In this document: positions 19,181 through 27,903 of the stretch, in pieces
Layout: each line of letters begins with the position of its first letter
Position numbering within the stretch: the first letter of the stretch is position 1
Assembly: GCF_000013865.1 (NCBI RefSeq)
Contig: NC_007948.1
Span: forward strand, 3,720,001-3,784,000
Direction: 5' to 3'
DNA from: Polaromonas sp. JS666
GTDB taxonomy: Bacteria; Pseudomonadota; Gammaproteobacteria; Burkholderiales; Burkholderiaceae_C
Length of the DNA: 64,000 bases
The notes under the pieces: generated by a model
Seen by the model: the letters and a program-made list of their open reading frames with translations, nothing else
Told to the model about the DNA's origin: nothing
Databases searched by the model: none
Made by a program: the position numbers and the translations under genes

Positions 19181-19558
19181 AGGGCAAGTCCCGCTCGCGG
19201 CAGGTTTGCCGCGGGTCAGAGTCTGGCGGGCACAACAAACATTGAGGTTGGGCGAGTCGCCACGCTGCAAGAACCCGCTGAAATCGCTGTGCGCGGCACG
19301 CTCGCTTGCCTCAGCGTTGCCATAAACCGCTCCGACCGCTTTGCGTTCCTGTGCCGCCCGGCCGGAAGCTGGGCATCGAACGACAGGCAAGCGCTCCATT
19401 TTGAGTGGGCCGATTCCAGCGCTGCGCGAGAACCGGAACCCGCATCTTGAAAGACACCAATCCTGCCCACTTTTTTTGAGTTATTTCGCTTGTCCTGTAC
19501 ACGCATGGTCCGATTCAGCCGTTATGAAGGTGTCGCGGAATGCGAGGGAGACATCACC
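19181..19558. other. Intergenic region with weak hairpin; content unexplained
   Basis: A short stem CGCGGCA/TGCCGCG at 19196-19213 follows the SDR stop by 15 nt and may end the operon. The rest (to 19558) has open frames on the minus strand, such as 19216-19506, but none has a ribosome-binding site or a recognisable domain. The region could be a decayed gene or a dispersed non-coding element. The promoter of the small gene at 19559 must lie near its right end. Confidence 0.35.
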
Positions 19559-19837
19559 ATGCAAGTTCACGCAGAACAAGCCAAACGGGTTGATCAAGCG
19601 GTACACCACGCCGACGAGCAAGTTTTGCTGCTGGCGGAAGTCGATTTCAAGTGGCTGATGGCGGGACTCGGCTGGTGGATTGACACGGCCCGATTTCATA
19701 GCGACCCTGCATATGCCGCCGGCCTCCTGCGATTGGCCATGGCATCACCCTCTTTTGCGTTGCGGGACTGTGCCGCTTCGTTGGAGACTCGAATGAGCCA
19801 CCCTGCTGCATGCAATGCCGGGCGAACCGGCCCCTGA
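19559..19837 (+). CDS. Conserved-looking small hypothetical protein
   Basis: This 92-residue protein has no domain I recognise. It is predicted cytosolic and helical, with an aromatic patch (DFKWLMAGLGWWIDTARF) near the middle. The ATG at 19559 is preceded by GAGGGAGA at good spacing, strong evidence that it is translated; an upstream in-frame ATG at 19505 is less well supported. The tail after about residue 75 looks unconserved. Its neighbours, a Cys-rich zinc-ribbon-like protein and a CBS protein, might suggest a stress context, but nothing shows this. Confidence 0.6.
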   Translation: MQVHAEQAKRVDQAVHHADEQVLLLAEVDFKWLMAGLGWWIDTARFHSDPAYAAGLLRLAMASPSFALRDCAASLETRMSHPAACNAGRTGP

Positions 19838-19910
19838 CGGGCTACGGTCCAGAAATACAGACGTACAGACGTCAATAACCCCAAAACCTTGATCTGGGAT
19901 GACTCCGGCC

Positions 19911-20123
19911 TCAGTCACAGCACCCGGGCTGCTCCTGCTTTGATGGGCACTTGACGGAGCCGTAGGAACAGTGGACGCAGCAGTCCCCGCCTTTGGGCCT
20001 CAGCATCGCCTTGCAGTTTTCGCATTCGTACAAAAACTGGCATGCATCGGTTGGCATGGTCTCCCGTTTTGCATGGCCGCACAGCGGACACGCCAGGATC
20101 GACTCAAGGATTGGCGTGTTCAT
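19911..20123 (-). CDS. Small Cys-rich zinc-ribbon-like protein
   Basis: This 70-residue protein has two CxxC knuckles (ACPLCGH and YECENCKAM), then GDCCVHCSYGSVKCP and a terminal GCCD, nine or more Cys in all. It resembles a small proteobacterial family recognised by a GDCCVFCSYG-type motif, often found near metal-resistance genes; function unknown. Metal binding is a safe inference. The ATG at 20123 gives a compact protein starting just before the first CxxC; the frame extends upstream without Cys or conservation. Confidence 0.75.
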   Translation of the reverse strand: MNTPILESILACPLCGHAKRETMPTDACQFLYECENCKAMLRPKGGDCCVHCSYGSVKCPSKQEQPGCCD

Positions 20124-20217
20124 GCGGACGGCCCCATTGCGCGATCCCGATTGCCCGGGTCCTGAAAAGGCAGGCCCTGGGGCCCGGAGCACTACTCGCC
20201 CGTCGCCGGATGATCCG

Positions 20218-20658
20218 TCAGCCTTTTACGCCCGCAATGTAGTGTTCGAGCTGCTGGATGATGAAACCCTGCTCGGAAATGATGTCCTTGACCAGATCAC
20301 CGATGGAAACCAGGCCGATGAGCTTGCCGTTGTCTATGACGGGTAAGTGGCGAAGGCGCTTGTCTGTCATCAGCGCCATGCATTCCTCGTTGGTATGGCG
20401 GGGGCCCACGTACTGCACCGGTGAACTCATGATGTCGCGCACCGGCGTTTCCCTGGGCAAGCGGTCCGCCAGGAGCATTTTCCGCGTGCAATCGCGTTCG
20501 CTGATGATGCCCACGAACTCTTCGCCGTCCAACACCAGGAGCGCACCGAGGTTCTTCTCCGCCATCAACTTGACGGCATCCAGCACCGGCGCCAACGGTG
20601 AAACGGTGTAGACCTTGTGATCTGCCTTCGACTTGAGGATTTGTGCAACGTCTTTCAT
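20218..20658 (-). CDS. CBS-domain protein
   Basis: The 146-residue protein is made of two CBS repeats (about 8-65 and 75-135) and nothing else. Such proteins bind adenine nucleotides and act as energy or stress sensors. Motifs: ALLVLDGEEFVGIISERDC in the first repeat and HLPVIDNGKLIGLVSIGDLV in the second. AAGGAA upstream of the ATG at 20658 supports the start. The partner is unknown; stand-alone CBS pairs of this type are widespread in betaproteobacteria. Confidence 0.9.
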   Translation of the reverse strand: MKDVAQILKSKADHKVYTVSPLAPVLDAVKLMAEKNLGALLVLDGEEFVGIISERDCTRKMLLADRLPRETPVRDIMSSPVQYVGPRHTNEECMALMTDKRLRHLPVIDNGKLIGLVSIGDLVKDIISEQGFIIQQLEHYIAGVKG

Positions 20659-20973
20659 GGTTATTCCTTCGTGGTCTGCAGTGCGGATGAGCTGCTTCCC
20701 GACCCGAACAAAGCGCTCACGCCGATCACCCGCAGCGCATCCGCCACGGTGACCCAGTCCGGCAACCAGGAGATGGCTACCTCTCAATTTCATTCTAGGT
20801 GTCGCCATGCCCCTCGTCAAACGGGCTCAGCGACCCCCGCACTGCAACCCGGCAATCCAGACATGAACGCATGCCTTCGCGTCCCTGGTGGCTTGCAAAG
20901 CCCTGTCGGCGTACCTGCATGCGGCGCCGAACATCCTTAAAAAACCACCCCATCAAGGGGCCTAAAATTTCGT
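20659..20973. other. Divergent intergenic region, no gene seen
   Basis: These 315 bases separate the CBS gene from tag. The CBS reading frame stays open to 20820, but its sequence there is Arg/Gly-rich and unlike the family, so I treat it as non-coding. The region should contain both promoters; a TTAAAAAACC-rich stretch near 20937 lies before tag. I found no repeats or RNA structure that I would call. Confidence 0.4.
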
Positions 20974-21648
20974 ATGACCTCTGACACCACCGCAGCTGAA
21001 AAAACAATGTCGCCCGAGGCGACCGCCGGCCTGTTCACGGACGACGTCCGCACCGCCCGCTGCGCCTGGTGCCAGGCCACGCCGCTGTACCGCCACTACC
21101 ATGACAGCGAGTGGGGATTCCCGGTGGCGGACGAGCGCCGGCTGTTCGAAAAAATATGCCTTGAAGGCTTTCAGTCGGGCCTGAGCTGGCTGACCATCCT
21201 GAACAAGCGCGAAGCCTTCCGCAGCGCTTTTGCCAATTTCGAGGCCGAACAGGTGGCCGAGTTTGGCGAGAGCGACGTCAAGCGCCTGCTGGGCGACGCC
21301 GGCATCGTGCGGCACGCCGGCAAGATTGCCTCGACCATCAACAACGCCCGGCGCGTGATCGAACTGCGCCGCGAGTTCGGATCGCTGGGCGCCTTCGTCT
21401 GGCGGCTGGAGCCCGAGGCGACCAGCCGGCCCAAGCGCATCACACAGGAAGCCGTCAGGGCCATGCCGACATCGGCCGCCTCCATCGCGCTGTCCAAAGA
21501 TCTGAAAAAACGTGGCTGGACCTTTGTGGGGCCAACCACCCTGTACGCCTTCATGCAGGCCATGGGGCTGGTCAATGACCATCTGGAAGGTTGCGCCAGC
21601 CGGCAAAAGGCCCTGGCCGCCCGTGCAGCGTTCAAGCCACCGCGTTAG
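20974..21648 (+). CDS. tag: DNA-3-methyladenine glycosylase I
   Basis: This 224-residue base-excision enzyme removes 3-methyladenine from alkylated DNA. It shows the N-terminal zinc Cys (RCAWCQ, about 30), YHDSEWGFPV, FEKICLEGFQSGLSWLT and the C-terminal NDHLEGC that supplies the other His and Cys zinc ligands, all diagnostic of Tag. It is about 35 residues longer than E. coli Tag because of a variable N-terminal extension and a basic tail. An alternative ATG at about residue 12 is possible. Confidence 0.94.
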   Translation: MTSDTTAAEKTMSPEATAGLFTDDVRTARCAWCQATPLYRHYHDSEWGFPVADERRLFEKICLEGFQSGLSWLTILNKREAFRSAFANFEAEQVAEFGESDVKRLLGDAGIVRHAGKIASTINNARRVIELRREFGSLGAFVWRLEPEATSRPKRITQEAVRAMPTSAASIALSKDLKKRGWTFVGPTTLYAFMQAMGLVNDHLEGCASRQKALAARAAFKPPR

Positions 21649-21700
21649 AGCCAGAGAGATACCCTGCGCGGCATCCGCCCGCCTTTCCCCTATCCTGTCC

Positions 21701-22675
21701 CTACAGCCACCGTGCGCGCTTGAAGCGCCAGTAGAGCAGCGAGCAGGCCACGACGATCAGGCCCAGCGCCATTAGATAGCCGTAGCGCCACTTGAGTTCC
21801 GGCATGCTTTCAAAGTTCATGCCCCAGATGCCCGCAAACGCGGTGCACACGGCAAAAATACTGGCCCAGGCCGCCAGGCGTTTGGTGACTTCGCTCTCTC
21901 CAATCGTGACCATCGCCAGGTTGACCTGGATGGCCGTGCCAATGGTGTCGCGCATGTTGTCAATCTGCGCATTGATGCGCGTGAGGTGATCCACCACATC
22001 GCGAAAATACTCCTGCACGCCGGCGCACATGTGCGGCACCCGGCCGCCATACAGTTTGCTCGCGGCTTCAAGCAGCGGCGCCACCGCATGCTTGAGCACC
22101 ATCACCCGGCCCTTGAGCTCATACAGCCGCTCGATGTTGGAGCGGGCCGAGCCTTTCGAAAAGATGTCCCGTTCGATGGTTTCCAGCTCGGTCTCGAGCT
22201 GGTCGATGATGGGAAAGTAGCGGTCCACCACCGCATCCATCAATGCATACAGCACAAAGCCGGAGCCGTGCCGCAACAGCTCGGGCTCCCCCTCGCAGCG
22301 AGCGCGTACACCCAGGAAGCCTTTCTGGCTGCGGTTACGCACCGAGAGCACATAGTTGCTCCCGGTGAACACATCGACCTCGCCGATGTTGAGTTCGCCG
22401 GGATGGTCCGGCACCGGCTCGACCAGTTGCAGCACGGAAAACAGCGAAGCGCCGTACTCCTCGATTTTGGGCCGCTGATGGCCATGCCGCGAATCTTCGA
22501 CCGCCAGCTCATGCAGGTCAAACTCACGCTGCATTTCCTCGAGTTCTTCCGGCGTGGCGTCCCGCAGCGCCACCCATACGAAGGCATCGGGGTGCGAAAG
22601 ATATTCGCTGATCTCGCTGACGGGAATGTCGGCCAGTTTGGTGCCGTTCTGGTAGACCACGCAATTGATGAGCAT
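21701..22675 (-). CDS. corA: Magnesium/cobalt transporter CorA
   Basis: This inner-membrane divalent cation channel has a large N-terminal cytoplasmic funnel (long helices rich in Glu and Arg), then two C-terminal transmembrane segments. The selectivity motif GMNFESMPEL follows the first. About 324 residues, normal for CorA. I chose the ATG at 22675 (MLINCVVYQNG), where family similarity begins; an in-frame GTG at 22723 would add 16 residues and cannot be excluded, because neither start has a clear ribosome-binding site. The basic C-terminus (RFKRARWL) matches other CorA proteins. Confidence 0.93.
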   Translation of the reverse strand: MLINCVVYQNGTKLADIPVSEISEYLSHPDAFVWVALRDATPEELEEMQREFDLHELAVEDSRHGHQRPKIEEYGASLFSVLQLVEPVPDHPGELNIGEVDVFTGSNYVLSVRNRSQKGFLGVRARCEGEPELLRHGSGFVLYALMDAVVDRYFPIIDQLETELETIERDIFSKGSARSNIERLYELKGRVMVLKHAVAPLLEAASKLYGGRVPHMCAGVQEYFRDVVDHLTRINAQIDNMRDTIGTAIQVNLAMVTIGESEVTKRLAAWASIFAVCTAFAGIWGMNFESMPELKWRYGYLMALGLIVVACSLLYWRFKRARWL

Positions 22676-22793
22676 AGGAGGCGTCGCCGGAATATGCAGG
22701 TTAGGTTGAGACGATTCTGGCACACCGAAGCGGGCTGGCGTGACAGGGACAGCCCTATGCCCTGACCATCCCTACCCTCTCACGCCCGCAGGC

Positions 22794-24197
22794 TCACCCG
22801 GACTGGAGACGGCGCAGCAGCGTTGCCGTGCTGCACGGCCAGCCGACCCGGCCGAACCAGGCCCCGCCGGCAATGGCAGCGGCAATCACCACGCCATACA
22901 CCACCAGCGCCGCGCCCTGTGCGGCATACACCTGAACCAGGCCCCCGCCCCAGCGAATGGCCAGCCAGCCGCCCAGTGCGGCGACCACAAGGCGCGCCAG
23001 GTTGCCCATCACGGGCCAGAGCAGGCGGGCCGCACCCTGCGAGGCGAAATACAGCACGAGGCCGAGGCCGAAAAATCCATAGAGCGGGCCGACCGCGCGC
23101 AGGTAAAGCGTTCCGGCTTCAAGCATTGCGGGGTCATTGCCGAACAGCGAGAGCCAGGCCCGCGGAAATGCGGCCGCCACCAGGCCAATCGATTCGGTCA
23201 GCGCAAAGGCGATGGCCGCGCCTGTCCAGGCCGCACGCAATGCGCGTTCATGCTGGCCCGCCCCCATGCAGGTGCCCACCATCGCCACGAGCGGCGCACC
23301 CAAACCAAAAACCAGGGGCACCAGCAAATACTCCAGGCGCGACGCCGTGCCGTAACCGGCAATAGCCGCAGGCCCAAATCCGCCCGCCAGCGATGTCGCC
23401 ACCGCAATCGAGAGATTGGTCGCAACGGTGGAAATGGAGCCAAGAAGGCCAATGCGCAGAATGTCCCGAAAAAACAGCCAGCGCAACTGGACGTTTTTCA
23501 GCGAAGGTTTGAGCAGGCTGCGGCTCGACCCGAGATAGACAAGCAGTGCAATGCTGCCGGCCAGGTAATACAGCAGCAGCGCAATCGCGCCGCCCGCAAT
23601 GCCCAGCGCCGGAACCGGGCCCCAGCCAAAAATCAGCAAAGGCGACAGCGGCACCAGCGCCAGGACGCCCGCTACCGTGACGTTGGCCGGTACCGCCATG
23701 TTGCCGGTACCGCGTATGACCGCCGCCAGCGAGTTGAACAGCCACACCAGCACTGCGCCGGCGAACACCCAGTTTGAATAGACCAGTGCCGCCTGCAGCG
23801 AGGCGCCGCTGCCGCCCATTTGCGCATACAGCCAGCGGCCGCCCAGCAGCAGGCACAGACTGAAGGCCAGGCCAAAACCCAGCGCGATCACCATGGCATG
23901 CAGGACCAGCGCATTGGCATCATCGCGCCGGTTTGCGCCCAGCGCCCGCGCCACCGCCGAGGCGATGCCCCCGCCCATCGCACCGGCCGAGGTCATCTGC
24001 ATCAGCATCACGAGGGGAAACACCAGCGCCATGCCGGCCAATGCATCGGTGCCCAGCTTGCCGACGAACCAGGTTTCGATCAGGCCCACGGCGGCCTGCG
24101 CGACCATCACCAGCACATTGGGTGCGGCAAGGCGCAGCAGCGTGGGGCCGATCGGCGCTTCCAGCAACATGCGCGTACGCTGGTCAATACCTGTCAT
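22794..24197 (-). CDS. MATE-family efflux transporter
   Basis: This 467-residue inner-membrane protein has 12 predicted segments in two similar halves, characteristic of Na+- or H+-driven multidrug/toxin exporters (NorM/DinF type). Family features include ETWFVGKLGTDALAG near the start, GxAxAxR-type GGGIASAVARALG, and the second-half repeat ATSLAGGFGPAAIAGYG. It lies 35 nt downstream of the MaoC gene and may be the last gene of the MarR-headed operon. Substrate unknown. Confidence 0.9.
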   Translation of the reverse strand: MTGIDQRTRMLLEAPIGPTLLRLAAPNVLVMVAQAAVGLIETWFVGKLGTDALAGMALVFPLVMLMQMTSAGAMGGGIASAVARALGANRRDDANALVLHAMVIALGFGLAFSLCLLLGGRWLYAQMGGSGASLQAALVYSNWVFAGAVLVWLFNSLAAVIRGTGNMAVPANVTVAGVLALVPLSPLLIFGWGPVPALGIAGGAIALLLYYLAGSIALLVYLGSSRSLLKPSLKNVQLRWLFFRDILRIGLLGSISTVATNLSIAVATSLAGGFGPAAIAGYGTASRLEYLLVPLVFGLGAPLVAMVGTCMGAGQHERALRAAWTGAAIAFALTESIGLVAAAFPRAWLSLFGNDPAMLEAGTLYLRAVGPLYGFFGLGLVLYFASQGAARLLWPVMGNLARLVVAALGGWLAIRWGGGLVQVYAAQGAALVVYGVVIAAAIAGGAWFGRVGWPCSTATLLRRLQSG

Positions 24198-24232
24198 GCC
24201 GTTCCCGCTTCAAACCACGAGCAGACCACGAA

Positions 24233-24697
24233 TCAGGTCGGCCGGCGGGGCACGACCACCTTGTTGACAGAGATTTGCAGCACCTCGCCGCGCTGGTTGC
24301 GCGTCTCGCAGCGCACCGTCACCATGCCGCGGTCGGGCCTGGAGCGCGAGGGCACAATGCCGGTGATCTCGCTCTGGACCTGCAGGAGGTCCGTGGCGCG
24401 TGTGGGGTGAGGCCAGCTGAGTTCGACGCCGGCACCCACGATGCCGCCGGCAATCGGCAAACCGCCGGTCACCAGCAGGCGCATGGTCACGGCAGCGGTA
24501 TGCCAACCGCTGGCGGCCAGCCCGCCAAACAGCGTGGCCTTGGCCGCCTCATCGTCAAGATGAAAGGGTTGAGGGTCGAACTGCGTGGCAAAGGCCTTGA
24601 TCTGTGCTTCGTCCATGGCGTGCTCGGCGCTGGTGAATTTCTCGCCCACCTTGAGATCCTCGAGGTAGAGCGCGGCTGAAGGAGAGGCGTTTGTCAT
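24233..24697 (-). CDS. MaoC-like hot-dog dehydratase
   Basis: This 154-residue single hot-dog domain protein probably hydrates or dehydrates an acyl-CoA. The (R)-hydratase motif is recognisable: F-D-x-Q-P-F-H (TQFDPQPFHLD) followed by GLAASGWHTAA, with the catalytic Asp and His. The ATG at 24697 is preferred over the ATG at 24706 because AGGA lies 9 nt upstream of it. Its place between an MFS and a MATE transporter is unusual for MaoC genes, so a role in modifying an exported or imported acid is a guess. Confidence 0.9.
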   Translation of the reverse strand: MTNASPSAALYLEDLKVGEKFTSAEHAMDEAQIKAFATQFDPQPFHLDDEAAKATLFGGLAASGWHTAAVTMRLLVTGGLPIAGGIVGAGVELSWPHPTRATDLLQVQSEITGIVPSRSRPDRGMVTVRCETRNQRGEVLQISVNKVVVPRRPT

Positions 24698-24754
24698 GGG
24701 GTCCATTCCTGATGTTCTGGTGACCTGACGGACTGATGGGCAGGAGCGCCGTGG

Positions 24755-26005
24755 TCAGGCCGCCGCAGACATGGCGCGGCGCGGCAGACCGGCTTCGCGG
24801 ATCGGCAGGTTCACCAGCGCAGCGCCAGCGGCCAGCACAATGTCGATGTACCAGACCCAGTCGTAGCTGCCGGTCACCTGAAACACATAACCGCCGAGAT
24901 AGGCGCCGAGAAAGCCGCCGACCTGGTGCGCCAGCATCACCACGCCAAACAGCATGGCCATGTTGGAGGTGCCGAACATCTTGGCGACCAGCCCTGCGGT
25001 TGGCGGAACCGTCGAGAGAAAAGTCACGCCCATGACGGCCGCAAAGACCAGCATGACGGCCGGCGTTTTGGGCGCCAGCAGGAAGGCCAGCACGGCCAGA
25101 CCACGCGTGGTGTACAGCAGGGCCAGCAGCGACTTCATGCGCCAGCGGCCGACAGCCCAACCCATCGCCAGGCTGCCGACGATGTTGAACAGGCCGATCA
25201 TCGCGAGCGCCCAGCCGCCCACCTCGGGCGGCAGGCCGCAGGCCGCCACCACGCCCGGCAGGTGCGTGGCCAGGAAGGCGACGTGAAAACCGCACACCAG
25301 GAAGCCCAGGCTCAGGTAGCGGTAGCTGGGCGTGGCAAGCGCCTCGCCAATCGCCTGGCGGGCGCTGAGCGCCTTGGTGCCCGAAGCCGCCGCGGCCTGC
25401 GCGGCCAGGGCTTTCGCGTTGCCCCTGAGCGCCCACACCGCCGGCAGCGCCAGCAACACCAGCACGCCAAGCCATTGCATCGCGCTGGCCCAGCCCACGG
25501 CGGCCGTCAGGCCAATGGCGATGGGCGCCATGGCGAACTGGCCGAAGGAGCCGCCGGCGTTGACGATGCCGGTGGCCAGACCCCGTTTTTCAGGCGGCAC
25601 CAGGCGCGTGCTCGCGGCCATCAGGACCGACGGACCGGCCATGCCGGCGCCGCCCGCGGCCAGTACGCCGATGGCAAAAATCAGGCCGGCCGTGCTGGTC
25701 ATGAGCGGCGTGATGATGGTGCCCACGGCGACCAGCAGCACGCCGATGAAAATCACGCGACCGGTGCCGATGCGGTCGGCCACAGCGCCGGCAAAGGGCT
25801 GTGTCAGGCCCCACCAGAGCTGGCCGAAGGCAAAGGCCAAGCTGATGCTGCCGATGCCCAGCGCGGTCGAAGTGTTAAGCGCCGACAGGAACAGGCCCAT
25901 GGTCTGGCGCACACCCATCGTCAGGGCAAAGGCGCCGCCGGCTGCCAGCAGCACCAGCCAGAGTGCGGCCTTGCGCGGGCCAGCGGTTTGGGGCTTATTC
26001 ATCAT
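24755..26005 (-). CDS. MFS transporter (anion/monocarboxylate type)
   Basis: About 416 residues with 12 predicted transmembrane segments. It begins with GVRQTMGLFLSAL and has the loop GAVADRIGTGRVI between helices 2 and 3, as in the oxalate/formate and monocarboxylate-like MFS groups. The start ATGATG at 26005 overlaps the marR stop, so the two are translationally coupled. Control by MarR plus a MaoC and a thioesterase nearby suggests uptake or export of an organic acid that the regulator senses. Confidence 0.9.
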   Translation of the reverse strand: MMNKPQTAGPRKAALWLVLLAAGGAFALTMGVRQTMGLFLSALNTSTALGIGSISLAFAFGQLWWGLTQPFAGAVADRIGTGRVIFIGVLLVAVGTIITPLMTSTAGLIFAIGVLAAGGAGMAGPSVLMAASTRLVPPEKRGLATGIVNAGGSFGQFAMAPIAIGLTAAVGWASAMQWLGVLVLLALPAVWALRGNAKALAAQAAAASGTKALSARQAIGEALATPSYRYLSLGFLVCGFHVAFLATHLPGVVAACGLPPEVGGWALAMIGLFNIVGSLAMGWAVGRWRMKSLLALLYTTRGLAVLAFLLAPKTPAVMLVFAAVMGVTFLSTVPPTAGLVAKMFGTSNMAMLFGVVMLAHQVGGFLGAYLGGYVFQVTGSYDWVWYIDIVLAAGAALVNLPIREAGLPRRAMSAAA

Positions 26006-26480
26006 CAGTTCCAGTTCCAGGTTCAGTGGGAGACAAGAGTTCAAGCGATTCATTGATCAGCCGGTGCAAGGCCAGCACACGTGCGACGCCCAACCGCTGG
26101 TTCAGGCTTTCCTGCGCGACCTTCCAGCGCAGGCGGGCCTCTTCACGTTTGGCGCGACCTGCCGGCGTGATGGTCACAATGCGGCTGCGCGCATCGGTGC
26201 CGGCCGCCAGCTCGACCCAGCCCGCGTCAATCAGCGGCTTGAGGTTGCGCGTGAGAGTGGAGGCACTGAACTTCATGCTCTGCGCCAGTTCACCGGGACG
26301 CAGGGGGCCTAGTTTCAAAACATGGCTCAGCAGCGAGTACTGCGTGGTCTTGAGCCCCGCCTTGGCCATTTCAAGGTCATAGTGCTGGGCCACGCGCCGC
26401 ATCAGCTGGCGCAGCCTCAGGTTGGTGCAACCCTGGGCTTTCAATTCGGCTTCGATTGACAGGGATGATTTATCGCTCAT
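25995..26480 (-). CDS. MarR-family transcriptional regulator
   Basis: This 161-residue winged-helix repressor has recognition region QSMKFSASTLTRNLKPLIDAG (in pieces) and the wing DARSRIVTITPAGR, both typical of MarR. Dimerisation helices are at both ends. The ATG at 26480 fits family length; the frame stays open upstream into the divergent thioesterase gene as a shadow. It is divergent from the thioesterase by only 39 bp and heads the MFS-MaoC-MATE operon. The palindrome in that gap is the probable operator. MarR proteins usually respond to phenolic or fatty acids. Confidence 0.92.
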   Translation of the reverse strand: MSDKSSLSIEAELKAQGCTNLRLRQLMRRVAQHYDLEMAKAGLKTTQYSLLSHVLKLGPLRPGELAQSMKFSASTLTRNLKPLIDAGWVELAAGTDARSRIVTITPAGRAKREEARLRWKVAQESLNQRLGVARVLALHRLINESLELLSPTEPGTGTDDE

Positions 26481-26487
26481 AATTTGA

Positions 26488-26499
26488 TTGTACCTACAA
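26488..26499. promoter_or_regulatory. Putative MarR operator in a 39-bp divergent gap
   Basis: TTGTACCTACAA has 5-bp arms TTGTA/TACAA and a 2-bp spacer, and lies inside a longer AT-rich, loosely symmetric stretch (ATTTG at 26482 mirrored by CAAAT at 26512). The gap is so short that both promoters must overlap it or the coding starts, making a single bound repressor able to block both. Confidence 0.65.
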
Positions 26500-26519
26500 T
26501 TATTGCATATACAAATTAA

Positions 26520-27077
26520 ATGAACACAAAGACCCCACAAGACACGTTGACACAATGGCAGGAACAAAGCGCAGCCGTGCGCGCCCGCATGCTGGCGGGC
26601 GGTGGCAAGCCAGGCCTTGCCGGCCCCGAACAGGTGGCGGGCAAGACCGGCATGGAGGTGATGCAGGCCATGCTGGCCGGTGAGTTTCCCTACCCCCACA
26701 TTGCGGAAACGCTGGACTTCGCGCTGATTGAGGTGGAGCCCGGAAAAGCCATCTTCCAGGGAACGCCGCAGCTCAAGCACTACAACCCGCTGGGTACGGT
26801 GCATGGCGGCTGGTACGCCACGCTGCTCGATTCAGCCGTAGGCTGCGCCGTGCACACCATGATGCCCGCAGGGCGGGCCTACACGACGGCCGAGTTGAGC
26901 CTCAACATTGTGCGGGCAGCGTCGCACCAATCCGGGCCGCTGCGTGCCATCGGCACCGTCATCCACTGCGGCAGGCAACTCGCCACGGCCGAGGGCCGCA
27001 TCGTCGGGCCGGACGGCAAGCTGTATGCGCATGCCACGACAACCTGCCTGGTCTTTGAGCTGCCGAAGTTGGGGTAA
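26520..27077 (+). CDS. PaaI-family hot-dog thioesterase
   Basis: The 185-residue cytosolic protein carries a hot-dog fold with HGGWYATLLDSAVGCAVHT, the PaaI/acyl-CoA thioesterase motif containing the conserved HGG and an Asp on the central helix, followed by TTAELSLNIVRA. It probably hydrolyses an acyl- or aryl-CoA. About 60 residues precede the domain. It is divergently transcribed from marR and probably under its control. The ATG at 26520 follows the AT-rich operator directly, so the transcript may have a very short leader. Confidence 0.88.
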   Translation: MNTKTPQDTLTQWQEQSAAVRARMLAGGGKPGLAGPEQVAGKTGMEVMQAMLAGEFPYPHIAETLDFALIEVEPGKAIFQGTPQLKHYNPLGTVHGGWYATLLDSAVGCAVHTMMPAGRAYTTAELSLNIVRAASHQSGPLRAIGTVIHCGRQLATAEGRIVGPDGKLYAHATTTCLVFELPKLG

Positions 27078-27117
27078 CCCGGGCGAACCGGGCGAAGCGC
27101 GGCTGGGCAAAAGAAAA

Positions 27118-27903
27118 TCAGGAGGTCGACTTGTCTGCGCCCTGCTTCAGTCTTGCCAGGAAAGGCGTCAACAGATCAAGGGGAAGCGGGAAAACGATGG
27201 TCGTATTCTTGTCCGCACCAATGACCGTCAGTGTTTCCAGATAACGCAACTGGATCGCCTGCGGCTCCTGCGCGAGGATTTTGGCCGCCTGGAACAGCTT
27301 CTCGGAAGCCTGCAGTTCGCCCTCGGCGTGTATCACCTTGGCGCGGCGTTCACGCTCCGCTTCCGCCTGCCGCGCGATCGCCCGGATCATGGACTCTGTC
27401 AGGTCGACCTGCTTGATCTCAACATTGCTGACCTTGATGCCCCAGGAATCGGTCTGCGCATCGAGCGCCTGCTGGACATCCATGTTCAGCTTCTCCCGCT
27501 CAGCCAGCATGTCGTCGAGCTGGTGCTTTCCCAGCACCGACCGCAACATGGTCTGGGCAAGCTGGCTGGTGGCATTGAGGTAATCAACGACCTGGATGAT
27601 GGCCTTTTGCGGGTCGATGACGCGCAGGTAGACGACCGCGCTGACTTTGACCGACACGTTGTCGCGCGAGATGACGTCCTGGGTCGGGACTTCCAGCACC
27701 ACGGTGCGCAGGTCCACCCGCACCACCTGCTGGATGATCGGGATGATGATGACCAGACCCGGCCCCTTGACCTGCCAGAAGCGCCCGAGGGTAAAGACAA
27801 CGCCGCGCTCGTACTCGCGGAAGATGCGCACCGCTTGAAACAAAAAAGCGATGGCCAGGAGCACAACAAGGCCACCGCCCAACAAGCCAAATTCGATGTT
27901 CAT
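27118..27903 (-). CDS. Slipin/stomatin-like SPFH membrane protein
   Basis: This 261-residue protein has one N-terminal membrane segment ([20 protein letters not shown]) followed by an SPFH/band-7 domain ([30 protein letters not shown]) and a coiled, Glu/Ala-rich C-terminal helix that drives oligomerisation. Its start overlaps the NfeD stop (ATGA), the standard NfeD-slipin operon in which the protease partner cleaves the slipin C-terminus. The role is in membrane microdomains or quality control. Confidence 0.93.
   Translation of the reverse strand: MNIEFGLLGGGLVVLLAIAFLFQAVRIFREYERGVVFTLGRFWQVKGPGLVIIIPIIQQVVRVDLRTVVLEVPTQDVISRDNVSVKVSAVVYLRVIDPQKAIIQVVDYLNATSQLAQTMLRSVLGKHQLDDMLAEREKLNMDVQQALDAQTDSWGIKVSNVEIKQVDLTESMIRAIARQAEAERERRAKVIHAEGELQASEKLFQAAKILAQEPQAIQLRYLETLTVIGADKNTTIVFPLPLDLLTPFLARLKQGADKSTS

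Noticed and set aside
26481..26804. N-terminal extension of the MarR open frame
   Set aside because: It overlaps the divergent thioesterase gene on the other strand and does not resemble MarR; the ATG at 26480 fits the family.
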